Positions 26,501-34,065 of a stretch of DNA of 64,000 nt are shown here, in pieces. This DNA comes from Rhodohalobacter mucosus (lineage in GTDB: Bacteria; Bacteroidota; Rhodothermia; Balneolales; Balneolaceae). The notes under the pieces were generated by a model. The model saw nothing but the letters and a program-made list of their open reading frames with translations. It made no database searches and was not told the origin of the DNA. The stretch is from contig NZ_QGGB01000010.1 of assembly GCF_003150675.1 (NCBI RefSeq), forward strand, positions 62,001 to 126,000, read 5' to 3'. Every line of letters starts with the position of its first letter. Position 1 is the stretch's first letter. The position numbers were made by a program, and so were the translations under genes.

Positions 26501-26605
26501 CGGGTTGGCATCCACAATAATGTTGTCATCTTCGGGATCCGTGATAAGAATACCGTCATCGATCACCTTAAACAGTATGCGAAGATTGTTACTCATAGAA
26601 GTCAT
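23591..26605 (-). CDS. Multi-PAS/GAF sensor histidine kinase (HisKA_2 type)
   Basis: A predicted cytosolic sensor kinase of about 1004 residues with no membrane segment. In order: a PAS domain (ILFKVIDDGILITD...), a GAF domain (IAKIFNEKGTFEELLSKCMNRI to the LGKQIGFMLE helix), and four further PAS/PAC units starting near NYRLLAENSTDVIT, KIIDSMPGIFFI, HALNSLPGLFYV and AHSLARIGAWEV. A HisKA_2 dimerisation domain follows with the phospho-His in LLSEVHHRVKNNLALVSGFLQLQ, and then an HATPase with INELVTNCYKHAF and DNGRGLPENF. HisKA_2 kinases often signal to separate response regulators, and none is nearby, so it is an orphan. The frame opens 35 codons earlier at 26710; the ATG at 26605 (or 26596) fits the domain start better. 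Confidence 0.87.
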   Translation of the reverse strand: MTSMSNNLRILFKVIDDGILITDPEDDNIIVDANPEVCELLGYKREEINGLKREDLFVDPPTFSQTMKPGKSRQVARHKSGRLIEVETTAKDVQLEDLGKMCCTIVRPISEDSKAFHSTGDYNRLLDLQNEIAKIFNEKGTFEELLSKCMNRINSYFNLDIGHLFIRKSDNAKSVYESCLLEKNTAGPGYDEFVQASRSTSFNLGEGFVGKTALEKRPFWVQKPDLSQDYLRAEPLMASGIQLGLMVPVIVDEETEAVIEFYSSEQQMIDDTTEHILESLGKQIGFMLERKRRVEQLSDEKENYRLLAENSTDVITRQAPDGTYLYVSPACKAIMGYNPDELVGTSAYSYCHPDDIDRLSELRQKVSDTDDTLVIDYRIREKEGGWTWVESANRALRTSESDEVTEIQTVMRDITIRKEYEKRLKSQVHLNEKIIDSMPGIFFIISSSGVVERVNDELRELTGYNPDIEKKMFYEFVDPDDELLALDSFREAFDFGLTDLELRIKGIDGESVPYVISALVDELNEERYLIGTGINIEERKKIEKQLVSEKQFTDHALNSLPGLFYVLDENQNFVRVNDNFVKALGYTRDELDEMEPLDFYLEEDQQRMLKAVERAFQEGSATLTSRIKTKDGHLPCYELTGTFFRDKGKNYILGTGIDITEQRRLETLLQQAHSLARIGAWEVDLLNDKVTWSQVTKEIHEVNADFEPDLNLGINFYKPGKSRKAILNAIEQLIESGTPFDVELQIITAKGNERWIRAIGKAERVNGKCIRMYGSFQDIHEKKVIEEQIRESLKEKEILLSEVHHRVKNNLALVSGFLQLQAFRTEHDYTQKVLLDSQSRIKSIALIHEDLYQYSSYTKIDAKKNAAKLIDHLGYFSGQYEKIDVQLTGDEVLLNINQAVPFAIVINELVTNCYKHAFSETDEGHIRVDIRRQDKKVLLEITDNGRGLPENFSMDDEESLGMTLVKALVTQLDGEFCYQRNEIGTSFFLSFDISESVKGSSSNI

Positions 26606-26924
26606 TCTCTTACTCAAATATTTTTTTTTCACACATCCGATGTATGAATTTGATATGCCAATTAACGCACGTATCCACCTCTTACATTGTTGCATAAAGC
26701 GCCAGCTCATTTGCCGGAAATGGATATAATGAGCGAAAAATTTCCAAACTAATTGCTTGGTTATTTCAGGAATCCGTGAAGTGGTTTATTCGGCAGAATC
26801 CTATCTGTCAGGGATAAAACAGGACTGTTTTAGTCACCTCTCTTCTTTTTGTGAAGTTATTATCTCCCAATAGGTTGGGTATGTATGAATACATTAATGA
26901 ACTTAGTTTTAATATGCAAACAGC
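26606..26924. other. Gap upstream of the histidine kinase
   Basis: AT-rich, with no recognisable gene, repeat or hairpin. It presumably contains the histidine kinase promoter and the 3' end of the DUF2256 transcript. Frames seen here on the plus strand have no similarity to any family this reader knows. Confidence 0.4.
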
Positions 26925-27089
26925 TCAGTTCTGCTCGGGATCATATAACGGTGAGGCACTATTTTTATTTCTCCGGCAACGCTCACTGCAGTACTTCACG
27001 TTTTGCCAGTCGCGCTGCCACTTTTTCCGCCAGGTGAAGGGACGGTTGCAGACCGGGCAGATTTTGGTTGGCAGATTCTTTTTGGACAT
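26925..27089 (-). CDS. DUF2256 zinc-ribbon protein
   Basis: A 54-residue protein found by reading the minus strand: it starts [20 protein letters not shown], continues [20 protein letters not shown] and ends [11 protein letters not shown]. The two pairs CPVC and CSERC form a small zinc-binding ribbon, and the central WRKKW is diagnostic of DUF2256. The function of the family is not established; in other bacteria it often sits near photolyase or cryptochrome genes, none of which is seen here. It lies between asd and the histidine kinase, all on the same strand, and is probably transcribed alone or from the asd side. Confidence 0.88.
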   Translation of the reverse strand: MSKKNLPTKICPVCNRPFTWRKKWQRDWQNVKYCSERCRRNKNSASPLYDPEQN

Positions 27090-27198
27090 AACCTATTTGA
27101 TATGTGAGATGAGTGATGTTTGATTTATACTATTATGAATTCATTTAGAAGCGACCATAGAAATCGCTCATCGTACATCACTCATCTAACAGCTCACA

Positions 27199-28251
27199 TC
27201 ACAAATAGCCCTTCTTCACCAGCAGTTCGGCGTTCAGAATGGCTCCACCGGCTGCACCACGAACCGTGTTGTGTGCCATCGCAATGTAGGAGATATCCAG
27301 TACCCGGGTTTCGCGGATTCGGCCCACAGCTGTCTGCATTCCATTTTCGCTGTCGGCATGCAGGCGCGGTTGCGGATAGCGTTCATCCTCATGGATTTTT
27401 ATGGGAAACGGCGGAGCAGATGGCAGTCCCAGGTCAGCAATCGGGCTTTGCCAGTTCTTCATCGCATCTATTACATCAGACGCTGACGCCTTGTTCTTAA
27501 GACCCACCGTCACTGCCAGCATATGCCCGTTCTCAACGGGTACACGCGTGGCTGTGGACTGAATCGGAAATGAAGCGTTCAGTATACCCTCTTCATTTAA
27601 TTTGCCCAGTAATTTATGGGGTTCGCTTTCAACCTTGGATTCTTCCCCGCCAATGTAGGGAACCACATTTCCGAGAATATCGAGGCTGGCCACTCCCGGA
27701 TAGCCTGCGCCGGATATGGCCTGCATGGAAGTGACAACCACGGCATCTATTCCGAACGCATCATAAAGCGGCTTGAGTGATGTAACCAGAGGCACAACCA
27801 CACAGTTTGGATTGGTCACGATCCAGCCGGATCCGTCAGCGGTAAATTTTTGCTTCTTAATCAGTTCGATGTGATCCGGGTTTACCTCAGGAATCAACAG
27901 GGGTACGGTGGGGTCAGTGCGGTAGTTTTTGGCGTTGCTGATCACCGGGATGCCGGCCGAGGCAAAGTCTTTTTCAATGTCGGTGGCTACGGACGAATCG
28001 AGTCCGGAAAAGACAAAATCAACATCATCAAATTCGCCTGATACGCAGTTTCGCACACTCAGCCCGGCTACGGTGTCAGGCATCGGGACAGCTTCGATCC
28101 AGTTGGCGGCCTCTCTGTATGTTTTGCCTGCCGAGCGTTCAGAGGCACCCAGGGCGGTGATGGTGAACCACGGATGGTTTTGAAGAAGTCGGATAAATTT
28201 TTGCCCCACAGCGCCCGTCGCGCCGAGGATTCCTGCGTTAAATTTTGACAT
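27199..28251 (-). CDS. asd: Aspartate-semialdehyde dehydrogenase
   Basis: A 350-residue NADPH-dependent enzyme converting aspartyl phosphate to aspartate semialdehyde, the branch-point for lysine/diaminopimelate, threonine and methionine. It shows the nucleotide-binding start GILGATGAVGQKFIRLL, the catalytic cysteine 150 in IVTNPNCVVVPL, the substrate block MQAISGAGYPGVASLDILGNVVPYIGGEE, and a RVPVENGHMLAVTVG segment. The GEESKVESEPHKLLG block is of the archaeal/fungal-like branch (about 350 residues) rather than the proteobacterial one. It stands alone. Confidence 0.92.
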   Translation of the reverse strand: MSKFNAGILGATGAVGQKFIRLLQNHPWFTITALGASERSAGKTYREAANWIEAVPMPDTVAGLSVRNCVSGEFDDVDFVFSGLDSSVATDIEKDFASAGIPVISNAKNYRTDPTVPLLIPEVNPDHIELIKKQKFTADGSGWIVTNPNCVVVPLVTSLKPLYDAFGIDAVVVTSMQAISGAGYPGVASLDILGNVVPYIGGEESKVESEPHKLLGKLNEEGILNASFPIQSTATRVPVENGHMLAVTVGLKNKASASDVIDAMKNWQSPIADLGLPSAPPFPIKIHEDERYPQPRLHADSENGMQTAVGRIRETRVLDISYIAMAHNTVRGAAGGAILNAELLVKKGYL

Positions 28252-28259
28252 CGTATTCT

Positions 28260-28350
28260 TTCTCGCAGAGTCACGCAGATGATTCGCGAAGTTTCGCAGA
28301 TTTCAGCTTGAATCTGCGGCTAACTCAGCGTAAATCTGCGAGAACCTGAT
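28260..28350. repeat. CGCAGA-type inverted repeat upstream of asd
   Basis: TCGCAGAGTCACGCAGAT ... TTCGCAGATTT faces AATCTGCG ... AAATCTGCGAGAA, making an imperfect hairpin of about 85 bases just outside the asd start. Similar sequence occurs at 29955, 55371, 55717, 57372 and 58947. Confidence 0.6.
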
Positions 28351-28495
28351 TTATACTGTTTTTTATTTCTAATGTGAGCTAAAATAACAAACAATCCTCA
28401 CAAACGGTTCATAGAGGTGAGATTTTTCCTATCTTTGTGATCTTTTTACGGAACTGAATTCATAGACAAAACCAATCAACCGAGCTGATTTTTAC

Positions 28496-29950
28496 ATGCC
28501 AGAAAAGAACCTGACCGGCCTCGACGACATCGTATCCCTCTCCAAATCCAGAGGATTTATTTTCCAATCATCCGAAGTGTATGGCGGACTGGCCGCCGTG
28601 TACGATTACGGCCCCCTCGGTGTGGAGCTGAAGCGCAACATCCAGAACACGTGGTGGAAAGCGATGACCCAGGCGCACGACAATATCGTTGGAATTGACG
28701 CCGCCATCTTCATGCATCCGAAGGTGTGGGAGGCCAGCGGTCACGTAGAAGGTTTTAACGATCCGATGATTGATGATAAACAGTCAAAAAAACGTTACCG
28801 GGCGGATATGCTTATTGAGGAGTATATTCAAAAGTTACGTGATAAAGGGAAAGCGGAAAAAGCGGATGACCTTCAGCAACAGCTTGACACGACCGGTACA
28901 CGGAATGGGCTCTGCGAAGACCTCTACGAGATCATCATGCAGGAGGAGATCAAAGCACCTGATTCAGGGGCATTCGACTGGACCGAAGTGCGTCAGTTCA
29001 ATTTGATGTTCAAAACCCACTACGGTGCAACGTCAAAAGATGATGAGGATGCCATCTATTTGCGGCCTGAAACCGCACAGGGCATTTTTGTCAACTACAA
29101 GAACGTGCTTGATACCGCCCGGGTGCAGGTTCCTTTCGGCATTGCGCAGGTGGGTAAGGCGTTCCGGAATGAAGTGGTAGCCCGTCAGTTTGTTTTTCGC
29201 ATGAGAGAGTTTGAACAGATGGAGATGCAGTACTTCGTGGAACCGGGAACGGATGAAGAGACGTACAACAACTGGCTGAACAAGCGAATGGAGTGGCATA
29301 AAAGCATCGGTATCCGCGAAGAAAACCTGAGGGCCACACCGCATCCTGATGACAAGCTCGCGCATTATGCACGCGCCGCAGCGGATATCCAGTTCAACTT
29401 CCCGATCGGCTGGCAGGAGGTGGAAGGCATTCATAACCGCACCGATTTTGACCTGTCGCGACACCAGGAATACTCCGGCAAGAAGATGGAGTACTTCGAT
29501 CAGAAAGAGCAGAAACGGTACGTGCCGTATGTGATTGAAACCTCCATCGGCCTCGACCGCTGTACCCTGATGGTATTATGCGATGCCTATAGAGAGGAGG
29601 AGGTGGACGGAGACACTCGCGTCGTTCTGAAGATGCATCCAAAGCTGGCTCCAACCAAGGTTGGCATCTTTCCCCTTATCAAGAAGCCGGAGCTGCAGGA
29701 GCTTGCACACAAGATCGAAGCCGACCTTCAGGAAGAATACACGGTACTCTACGACGAATCCGGCTCTATCGGCAAGCGGTACCGCCGGCAGGATGAAGCA
29801 GGTACTCCCTTTTGCATCACGGTCGATTTTGACGGTCTTGAAGATAACACCGTCACCATTCGTTACCGGGATGACATGAAGCAGGACCGCGTTTCAGTTG
29901 ATAAGGTGGATGAGGTGATCCGGAGCGGGATCAAGAGCTGGAAGCAATAA
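28496..29950 (+). CDS. glyS: Glycine--tRNA ligase (dimeric class II form)
   Basis: A 484-residue class II synthetase charging tRNA-Gly; it is cytosolic. Motif 1 lies in FIFQSSEVYGGLAAVYDYGPLGVELKRNI. The RPETAQGIFVNYKN block and motif 2 FRNEVVARQFVFRMREFEQMEMQYF follow, and then motif 3 ETSIGLDRCTLMVL. The anticodon-binding domain (KVGIFPLIKKPELQELAHKI onward) completes the single-chain alpha-2 form, distinct from the alpha2-beta2 enzyme of many other bacteria. The start matches the usual N-terminus (DIVSLSKSRGFIF). Confidence 0.95.
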   Translation: MPEKNLTGLDDIVSLSKSRGFIFQSSEVYGGLAAVYDYGPLGVELKRNIQNTWWKAMTQAHDNIVGIDAAIFMHPKVWEASGHVEGFNDPMIDDKQSKKRYRADMLIEEYIQKLRDKGKAEKADDLQQQLDTTGTRNGLCEDLYEIIMQEEIKAPDSGAFDWTEVRQFNLMFKTHYGATSKDDEDAIYLRPETAQGIFVNYKNVLDTARVQVPFGIAQVGKAFRNEVVARQFVFRMREFEQMEMQYFVEPGTDEETYNNWLNKRMEWHKSIGIREENLRATPHPDDKLAHYARAAADIQFNFPIGWQEVEGIHNRTDFDLSRHQEYSGKKMEYFDQKEQKRYVPYVIETSIGLDRCTLMVLCDAYREEEVDGDTRVVLKMHPKLAPTKVGIFPLIKKPELQELAHKIEADLQEEYTVLYDESGSIGKRYRRQDEAGTPFCITVDFDGLEDNTVTIRYRDDMKQDRVSVDKVDEVIRSGIKSWKQ

Positions 29951-29954
29951 CGTC

Positions 29955-29990
29955 TCACCGCAGAGGCGCAGGGAACGCGGAGATTTTTAT
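29955..29990. repeat. Half of a CGCAGAG-type intergenic repeat
   Basis: TCACCGCAGAGGCGCAGGGA followed by ACGCGGAGATTTTT matches the left arm of the elements around the tRNA genes (55371 and 55717). No matching right arm is visible here. Confidence 0.6.
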
Positions 29991-30089
29991 ATTTATTGAC
30001 TTAATTCCCGGCTTATCAAAAGTATCACGGAACTGCTGAAAATTATTACAAACTTTGCGCTCTTAGCCCCGAAACTTCGGGGCGGTGAA

Positions 30090-31487
30090 TCACAAACCTG
30101 AAAGCCACTCCAGAATCGCCCCCAGGAACCCCTCCGCGAAGCGTTTCTCGAGCATGCCGTATTCGCCTGGCATACCGGTATTTGCCTGCTGAAAGAGGTG
30201 ATTGGCTTCAGGGATGGTAACGGTGTTCAGATCAATTTCGCTATTTTCGGCAAGACTATCAGCAGCTTCCCGGTTGGGTTCATTAATTACCTGCATATCT
30301 TTTTCTCCAAAGATCGCAAGCAACGGTATCTGCAATGTTTTTACCACTTCTGCGGGGTCAAGCTCTATAAAAGACCGAAACCAATCGGTTTTTGCAGCAG
30401 CAAGCTGCCTCGATACCTGGCTCCTGATAAATGCATCCATATCGCCGAGTGATTCACGCTGCTGCTCCGATAGCATATTCATCTGCTCCTCAAGACGCTC
30501 ATAAAGATCTTCTTCAACCTCTGCCCAATCTCCATTATTTCGCACCACTTCATAGATTCTGGCCTGGTACTCCAGGTTCTGCTCTACTACGGATTCACTG
30601 ACGTTCTGAGCTTCAGAGATAGCCCTGATTTGCTGGTTAATAATTTCATCTCCGCCAAAAAATGGCGCTGCCATGAAAATGATTCCGTCTACCAGCTCAT
30701 TACCGGAGGCTGCGAGCGCAGCTACTCCTCCACCCTGGCTGTGGCCAAGCAGCACAATGTCATTAAATGTTTCCACATGGTTGGATGCGAGATATTCAAT
30801 GATATCTTTCAGGTCATCCGCAAGATCCTGCAGGGTGGCATCTTCCACACCTGTTGATTCTCCCACTCCAATATCATCATATCGAAAACTGGAATATCCG
30901 CTGTCGAGAAGGGCCTCGGAGAGCTCTCCAAACACCCGGAATCCCGCCACATTTTCATCGCGGTCTTGAGAACCCGATCCGGTTATAAGTATCACAATGG
31001 GTTTTTGGCTATCACCTTGCAGAAGGGTACCCGACCGCTGGCCCGATTCGGTTGGAATGACAAGATTTGTACCTGAAGAATCAGATTGTGAAACCGAAAC
31101 CTGATTTTGGCGGATAATAGAAAATGGAAACCGCGTTCCAAGCTGCTCAAAGAGGCCGCTTATTTCATCATTGCTTTCATTCAGGCGGCCCATAAAAACG
31201 GCTGCACCCGTCCCGGTCTGAAACTGAAAAACCATCGAGTCGGCCTCAACGTATGTAAACTCCACGGGGAGATTGTAGGCAGCCTGCTGCGGAATGTCGA
31301 TTGTACCATCAAATTCGCCCTGGTTGTAGTTGAAGACAAATTCGATACCCAGTTCCTGTCCGTTAACCGTGATAGATCCTGACCAGTTTCCGACAATGTC
31401 GGCAGACTGCTGAGCATGGAGCACCGGACTTAGTGCAAAAAAGAGAACAAATAGAATTTTGAGCATTCGGGAAGGTATGAAAACCAT
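30090..31487 (-). CDS. Secreted alpha/beta-hydrolase
   Basis: A 465-residue protein with a signal peptide (MLKILFVLFFALSPVLHAQ after an optional short extension; an internal ATG at 31466 may be the true start). Residues about 30-130 form a beta-rich region (IVGNWSGSITVNGQELGIEFVF) seen in front of many Bacteroidota hydrolases. The hydrolase domain then shows PIVILITGSGSQDRDE, SFRYDDIGVGES, the nucleophile elbow LLGHSQGGGVAAL, a late Asp in FGEKDMQV and a His in EANHLFQ. It likely hydrolyses esters in the periplasm; the substrate is unknown. It is a single gene. Confidence 0.82.
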   Translation of the reverse strand: MVFIPSRMLKILFVLFFALSPVLHAQQSADIVGNWSGSITVNGQELGIEFVFNYNQGEFDGTIDIPQQAAYNLPVEFTYVEADSMVFQFQTGTGAAVFMGRLNESNDEISGLFEQLGTRFPFSIIRQNQVSVSQSDSSGTNLVIPTESGQRSGTLLQGDSQKPIVILITGSGSQDRDENVAGFRVFGELSEALLDSGYSSFRYDDIGVGESTGVEDATLQDLADDLKDIIEYLASNHVETFNDIVLLGHSQGGGVAALAASGNELVDGIIFMAAPFFGGDEIINQQIRAISEAQNVSESVVEQNLEYQARIYEVVRNNGDWAEVEEDLYERLEEQMNMLSEQQRESLGDMDAFIRSQVSRQLAAAKTDWFRSFIELDPAEVVKTLQIPLLAIFGEKDMQVINEPNREAADSLAENSEIDLNTVTIPEANHLFQQANTGMPGEYGMLEKRFAEGFLGAILEWLSGL

Positions 31488-31614
31488 CCTAATAATGCAT
31501 TATCCGGAGGCCTGCAATACGCAAATTTTTACGTAGAATTACGTAGATACAGCCCAAGCTCATGATCGCTGGTTTGCGGTATGCCAAATCACAGGTAAAC
31601 TGTAACCCGAACAA

Positions 31615-32190
31615 TTAATAATCAGGATTGGCCACACCAATAACGCCGCATCCAAGCCGCGCACCCGCTGCACCTGTAGGTTGTGTTTCAAGATCGTCCT
31701 GACCTGCATGTACGATCACTCCTCGTCCAAGAATGGAGTTCGGTCCGTTCAATTCAACCACATCGTCTGTGTAGTCAATTTCAGCGACCCCCTCTTCATT
31801 AGTCGGCAGATTCCCCAGGTCGCCTACGTGCCGGTCATCATCCGTCGGAGATCCGTGCGGCATGTCCATAGGATTGAAGTGGCCGGCTGCAGAGGTTCCG
31901 TCAGATGCTCTGCAATCACCATATTGATGAATATGGAAGCCATGGAGTGACTGTTCAACCAGCCCGGATACCGTAGCCTGCACCCGTACACCGTCTTCAG
32001 TCTGGGTAAATGTAACCATGCCTTCAATATCGTTGCCTTCAGTGGGGTAAATCACCGCCACTGCCTTTTCAATCATTGTTTCTGGCTCTTCCTCCATATT
32101 TTCGGATTGTTGCTGGGTCTGAGTGCATCCGGCAACAAGAAGAACTGCGATTAATAAAGTCAGTGTTGAGAAATATGCTTTTAATGACAT
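31615..32190 (-). CDS. sodC: Cu/Zn superoxide dismutase, lipoprotein
   Basis: A predicted 191-residue periplasmic or outer-membrane lipoprotein converting superoxide to oxygen and peroxide. Signal and lipobox: LIAVLLVAGC. Copper and zinc ligands are in place: HGFHIHQYGDC, then AAGHFNPMDMPHGSPTDDDRH with the zinc Asp in VGDLGN, and IVHAGQDD. The two cysteines (GDC and LGCGVIG) form the usual disulfide. The frame opens 14 codons upstream at 32232, but the ATG at 32190 places the signal peptide at the N-terminus. The next gene, on the same strand, encodes CutC, so both products may relate to copper. Confidence 0.93.
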   Translation of the reverse strand: MSLKAYFSTLTLLIAVLLVAGCTQTQQQSENMEEEPETMIEKAVAVIYPTEGNDIEGMVTFTQTEDGVRVQATVSGLVEQSLHGFHIHQYGDCRASDGTSAAGHFNPMDMPHGSPTDDDRHVGDLGNLPTNEEGVAEIDYTDDVVELNGPNSILGRGVIVHAGQDDLETQPTGAAGARLGCGVIGVANPDY

Positions 32191-32285
32191 TTTATGATGT
32201 TTTGTGTTGTTTTGTAGTTTATTGCCCATCAATATGTTAAACAGAAGAGAGGATTATATCATTCTGATTCAGCAAAAAGAAGTTT

Positions 32286-32972
32286 TCACCCGTGCAACCA
32301 ATTCTGAAACTTATTAAAAATATCATCTTCGAATAGTGGAATATCCTCTCGCCTTTTCCTTGCAATGCAGCTTGCATGAATGTCCTGGAGCAATCCGGTT
32401 TCCATTAACAAAGGAAGATGTTCTGGCATTAGTCCGCCTCCCGGCATAATGATGATCTTTCTTTCTGCAATTTTAAGCAGCCTGATGATCTCTTCCAGTC
32501 CCTCGCTCACATTTTCTTTCATACCGGATGTCAGAATCCGACTGAAGCCGCATTCAATACTTGTCTGGAGGCCCTCAAGGGGATTCCTGCATGAATCAAA
32601 TGCCCGGTGAAACGTGCACGGTTTTCCACCCGCTGCGCCAATCAACTCCCTGCAGGCATCGCTGTTTATACTGTGATCATTATTCAGGATGCCAAATACA
32701 AAACCATCCGCGCCGGCGTTGTTCAGCAAATCAATTTCCCGGTTCATCACCTCAATCTCATCTGATGTATAGATAAAATTCCCTCCCCGGGGACGGATCA
32801 TGACAAAAACCGGAATGTTCATTTTCTGTTTAACCCACTGAAGCATACCCACACCCGGTGTTTCTCCCCCCTCAGAAAACGAACTGCAGAGCTCAAGACG
32901 ATCCACACCTGCACCGGCCGCCCTAAGCGCTGATTCTGCATTAAAAACGGGAGCTTCAAATAGGATGGACAT
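32286..32972 (-). CDS. cutC: CutC-family protein
   Basis: A 228-residue TIM-barrel protein with the CutC landmarks GADRLELCSSFSEGG-like (here GVDRLELCSSFSEGGETP), VFVMIRPRGGNFIYTSDEIEVM, GADGFVFGIL, TFHRAFDSC and RILTSGM. CutC was named for copper tolerance, but its biochemical role is not settled. It lies upstream of sodC on the same strand (about 95-base gap). A heptamer repeat array starts at the very base before the ATG, occupying the place of a ribosome-binding site, so translation start signals are absent in the usual form. Confidence 0.9.
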   Translation of the reverse strand: MSILFEAPVFNAESALRAAGAGVDRLELCSSFSEGGETPGVGMLQWVKQKMNIPVFVMIRPRGGNFIYTSDEIEVMNREIDLLNNAGADGFVFGILNNDHSINSDACRELIGAAGGKPCTFHRAFDSCRNPLEGLQTSIECGFSRILTSGMKENVSEGLEEIIRLLKIAERKIIIMPGGGLMPEHLPLLMETGLLQDIHASCIARKRREDIPLFEDDIFNKFQNWLHG

Positions 32973-33006
32973 GGTGCAGGGTGCAGGGTGCAGGGTGCAG
33001 GGTGCA
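32973..33006. repeat. Heptamer array GGTGCAG x4.9 abutting the cutC start codon
   Basis: Nearly five perfect GGTGCAG units begin immediately next to the cutC ATG (32970-32972, minus strand), so copy number changes would alter the leader of the mRNA. Confidence 0.95.
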
Positions 33007-33070
33007 TTAAAACTGTTTTTTAAACTATTTAAACATCAATTTTATTAGTAACTTATGAACTTATTTTAGA

Positions 33071-33119
33071 CTGCCTTCTGCCTTCTGCCTTCTGCCTTCT
33101 GCCTTCTGCCTTCTGCCTT
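33071..33119. repeat. Perfect heptamer array CTGCCTT x7
   Basis: Exactly seven uninterrupted CTGCCTT units (49 bases) end 5 bases before the stop codon side of the alpha/beta-hydrolase gene. A third heptamer type for this window. Confidence 0.97.
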
Positions 33120-33124
33120 TTCAC

Positions 33125-33880
33125 TTATAAATAAATCTCCGCCCACTCAGCAATAATGGATCCCGCATACCGGCTGAATTTTTCGTCGGTGAGCAGGTGA
33201 TCCGCCTCATGCAGGGAGAGAAAACTTTTCGGGTGCCGGGCCATCTTGTAGATATGCGCTGCATTGTCAATCCCAACTGTATCGTCAAGCGGAGCATGCA
33301 TCACCAAAAGGGCACGGTCCAGATTTTCAATATAGCTGTCCATTCGTGTTTCGGCCAGGTCGTCAAGGAACTGCTTTTTGATCCGGAACGGACGGCCCGC
33401 AAGGTTTACAATTGCTGAGCCCTCCCTTTCTATCTCCTCTTTTTTGGATTCAAAATGATGCTCTACATGCTTTGGTTCGGATGGCGCACCTATTGTCGCA
33501 ACTGCCTTTACGGTTTCCATCCGGCCCGCTGCCTGAAGAACGGCCGCACCTCCGAGTGAGTGACCAATCAGGATAGTGGGTCCATGCATCTCTCTCTTCA
33601 TGTACTCTGCGGCCGCGATCAGATCATCCACGTTCGAACTGAAATTGGTATCCTCAAAACTGCCCCCGCTGTCGCCAAGCCCGGTGAAATCAAACCGAAA
33701 TACCAGCACCCCTTTCCTGTTCAGGGCCCTGGCGATATTGGAAACTGCTTTCAGATTTTTGGAACAGGTAAAACAGTGAGCAAAAAGAGCGCAGGCTCTG
33801 TGTTCACCGTCCGGACGATCCACTTTTGCAGAGAGCATCTCACCCAATACACCTTTGAACTCAATTTTTTCCGAAGCCAT
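33125..33880 (-). CDS. Cytosolic alpha/beta-hydrolase (OsmC-fusion-type relative)
   Basis: A 251-residue hydrolase without signal peptide. It shows FAHCFTCSKNLKAVSNIARALNRKGVLVFRFDFTGLGDSGG, the nucleophile elbow IGHSLGGAAVL, an Asp in HAPLDDTVGI and a His in LHEADHLL. The HCFTCSK pattern is that of hydrolases found alone or fused to an OsmC peroxiredoxin domain; no OsmC domain is present here. The substrate is unknown. It is a single gene next to the CTGCCTT array. Confidence 0.82.
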   Translation of the reverse strand: MASEKIEFKGVLGEMLSAKVDRPDGEHRACALFAHCFTCSKNLKAVSNIARALNRKGVLVFRFDFTGLGDSGGSFEDTNFSSNVDDLIAAAEYMKREMHGPTILIGHSLGGAAVLQAAGRMETVKAVATIGAPSEPKHVEHHFESKKEEIEREGSAIVNLAGRPFRIKKQFLDDLAETRMDSYIENLDRALLVMHAPLDDTVGIDNAAHIYKMARHPKSFLSLHEADHLLTDEKFSRYAGSIIAEWAEIYL

Positions 33881-34065
33881 AGTGATTTAAATTTTGGATT
33901 CAATAATAGTACACGCTTATTCAGCTCGAATCATCACAAATGTATACTGTCACTTATTCGGAATATTATCAAATTTTTACACTCCTTTCTCTTTTCCCCT
34001 TGAAGAATAGTCAGGATAACGGCACCTTAACCCGACTATAATATTGACACTAAATTATCGATTCT

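Noticed and set aside
26851-27123. Plus-strand frame of 90 codons
   Set aside because: It overlaps the DUF2256 gene on the other strand, whose four cysteines and WRKKW block are diagnostic.
13819-33119. Possible CRISPR arrays
   Set aside because: The arrays are direct heptamer runs without spacers, and no cas genes are present.
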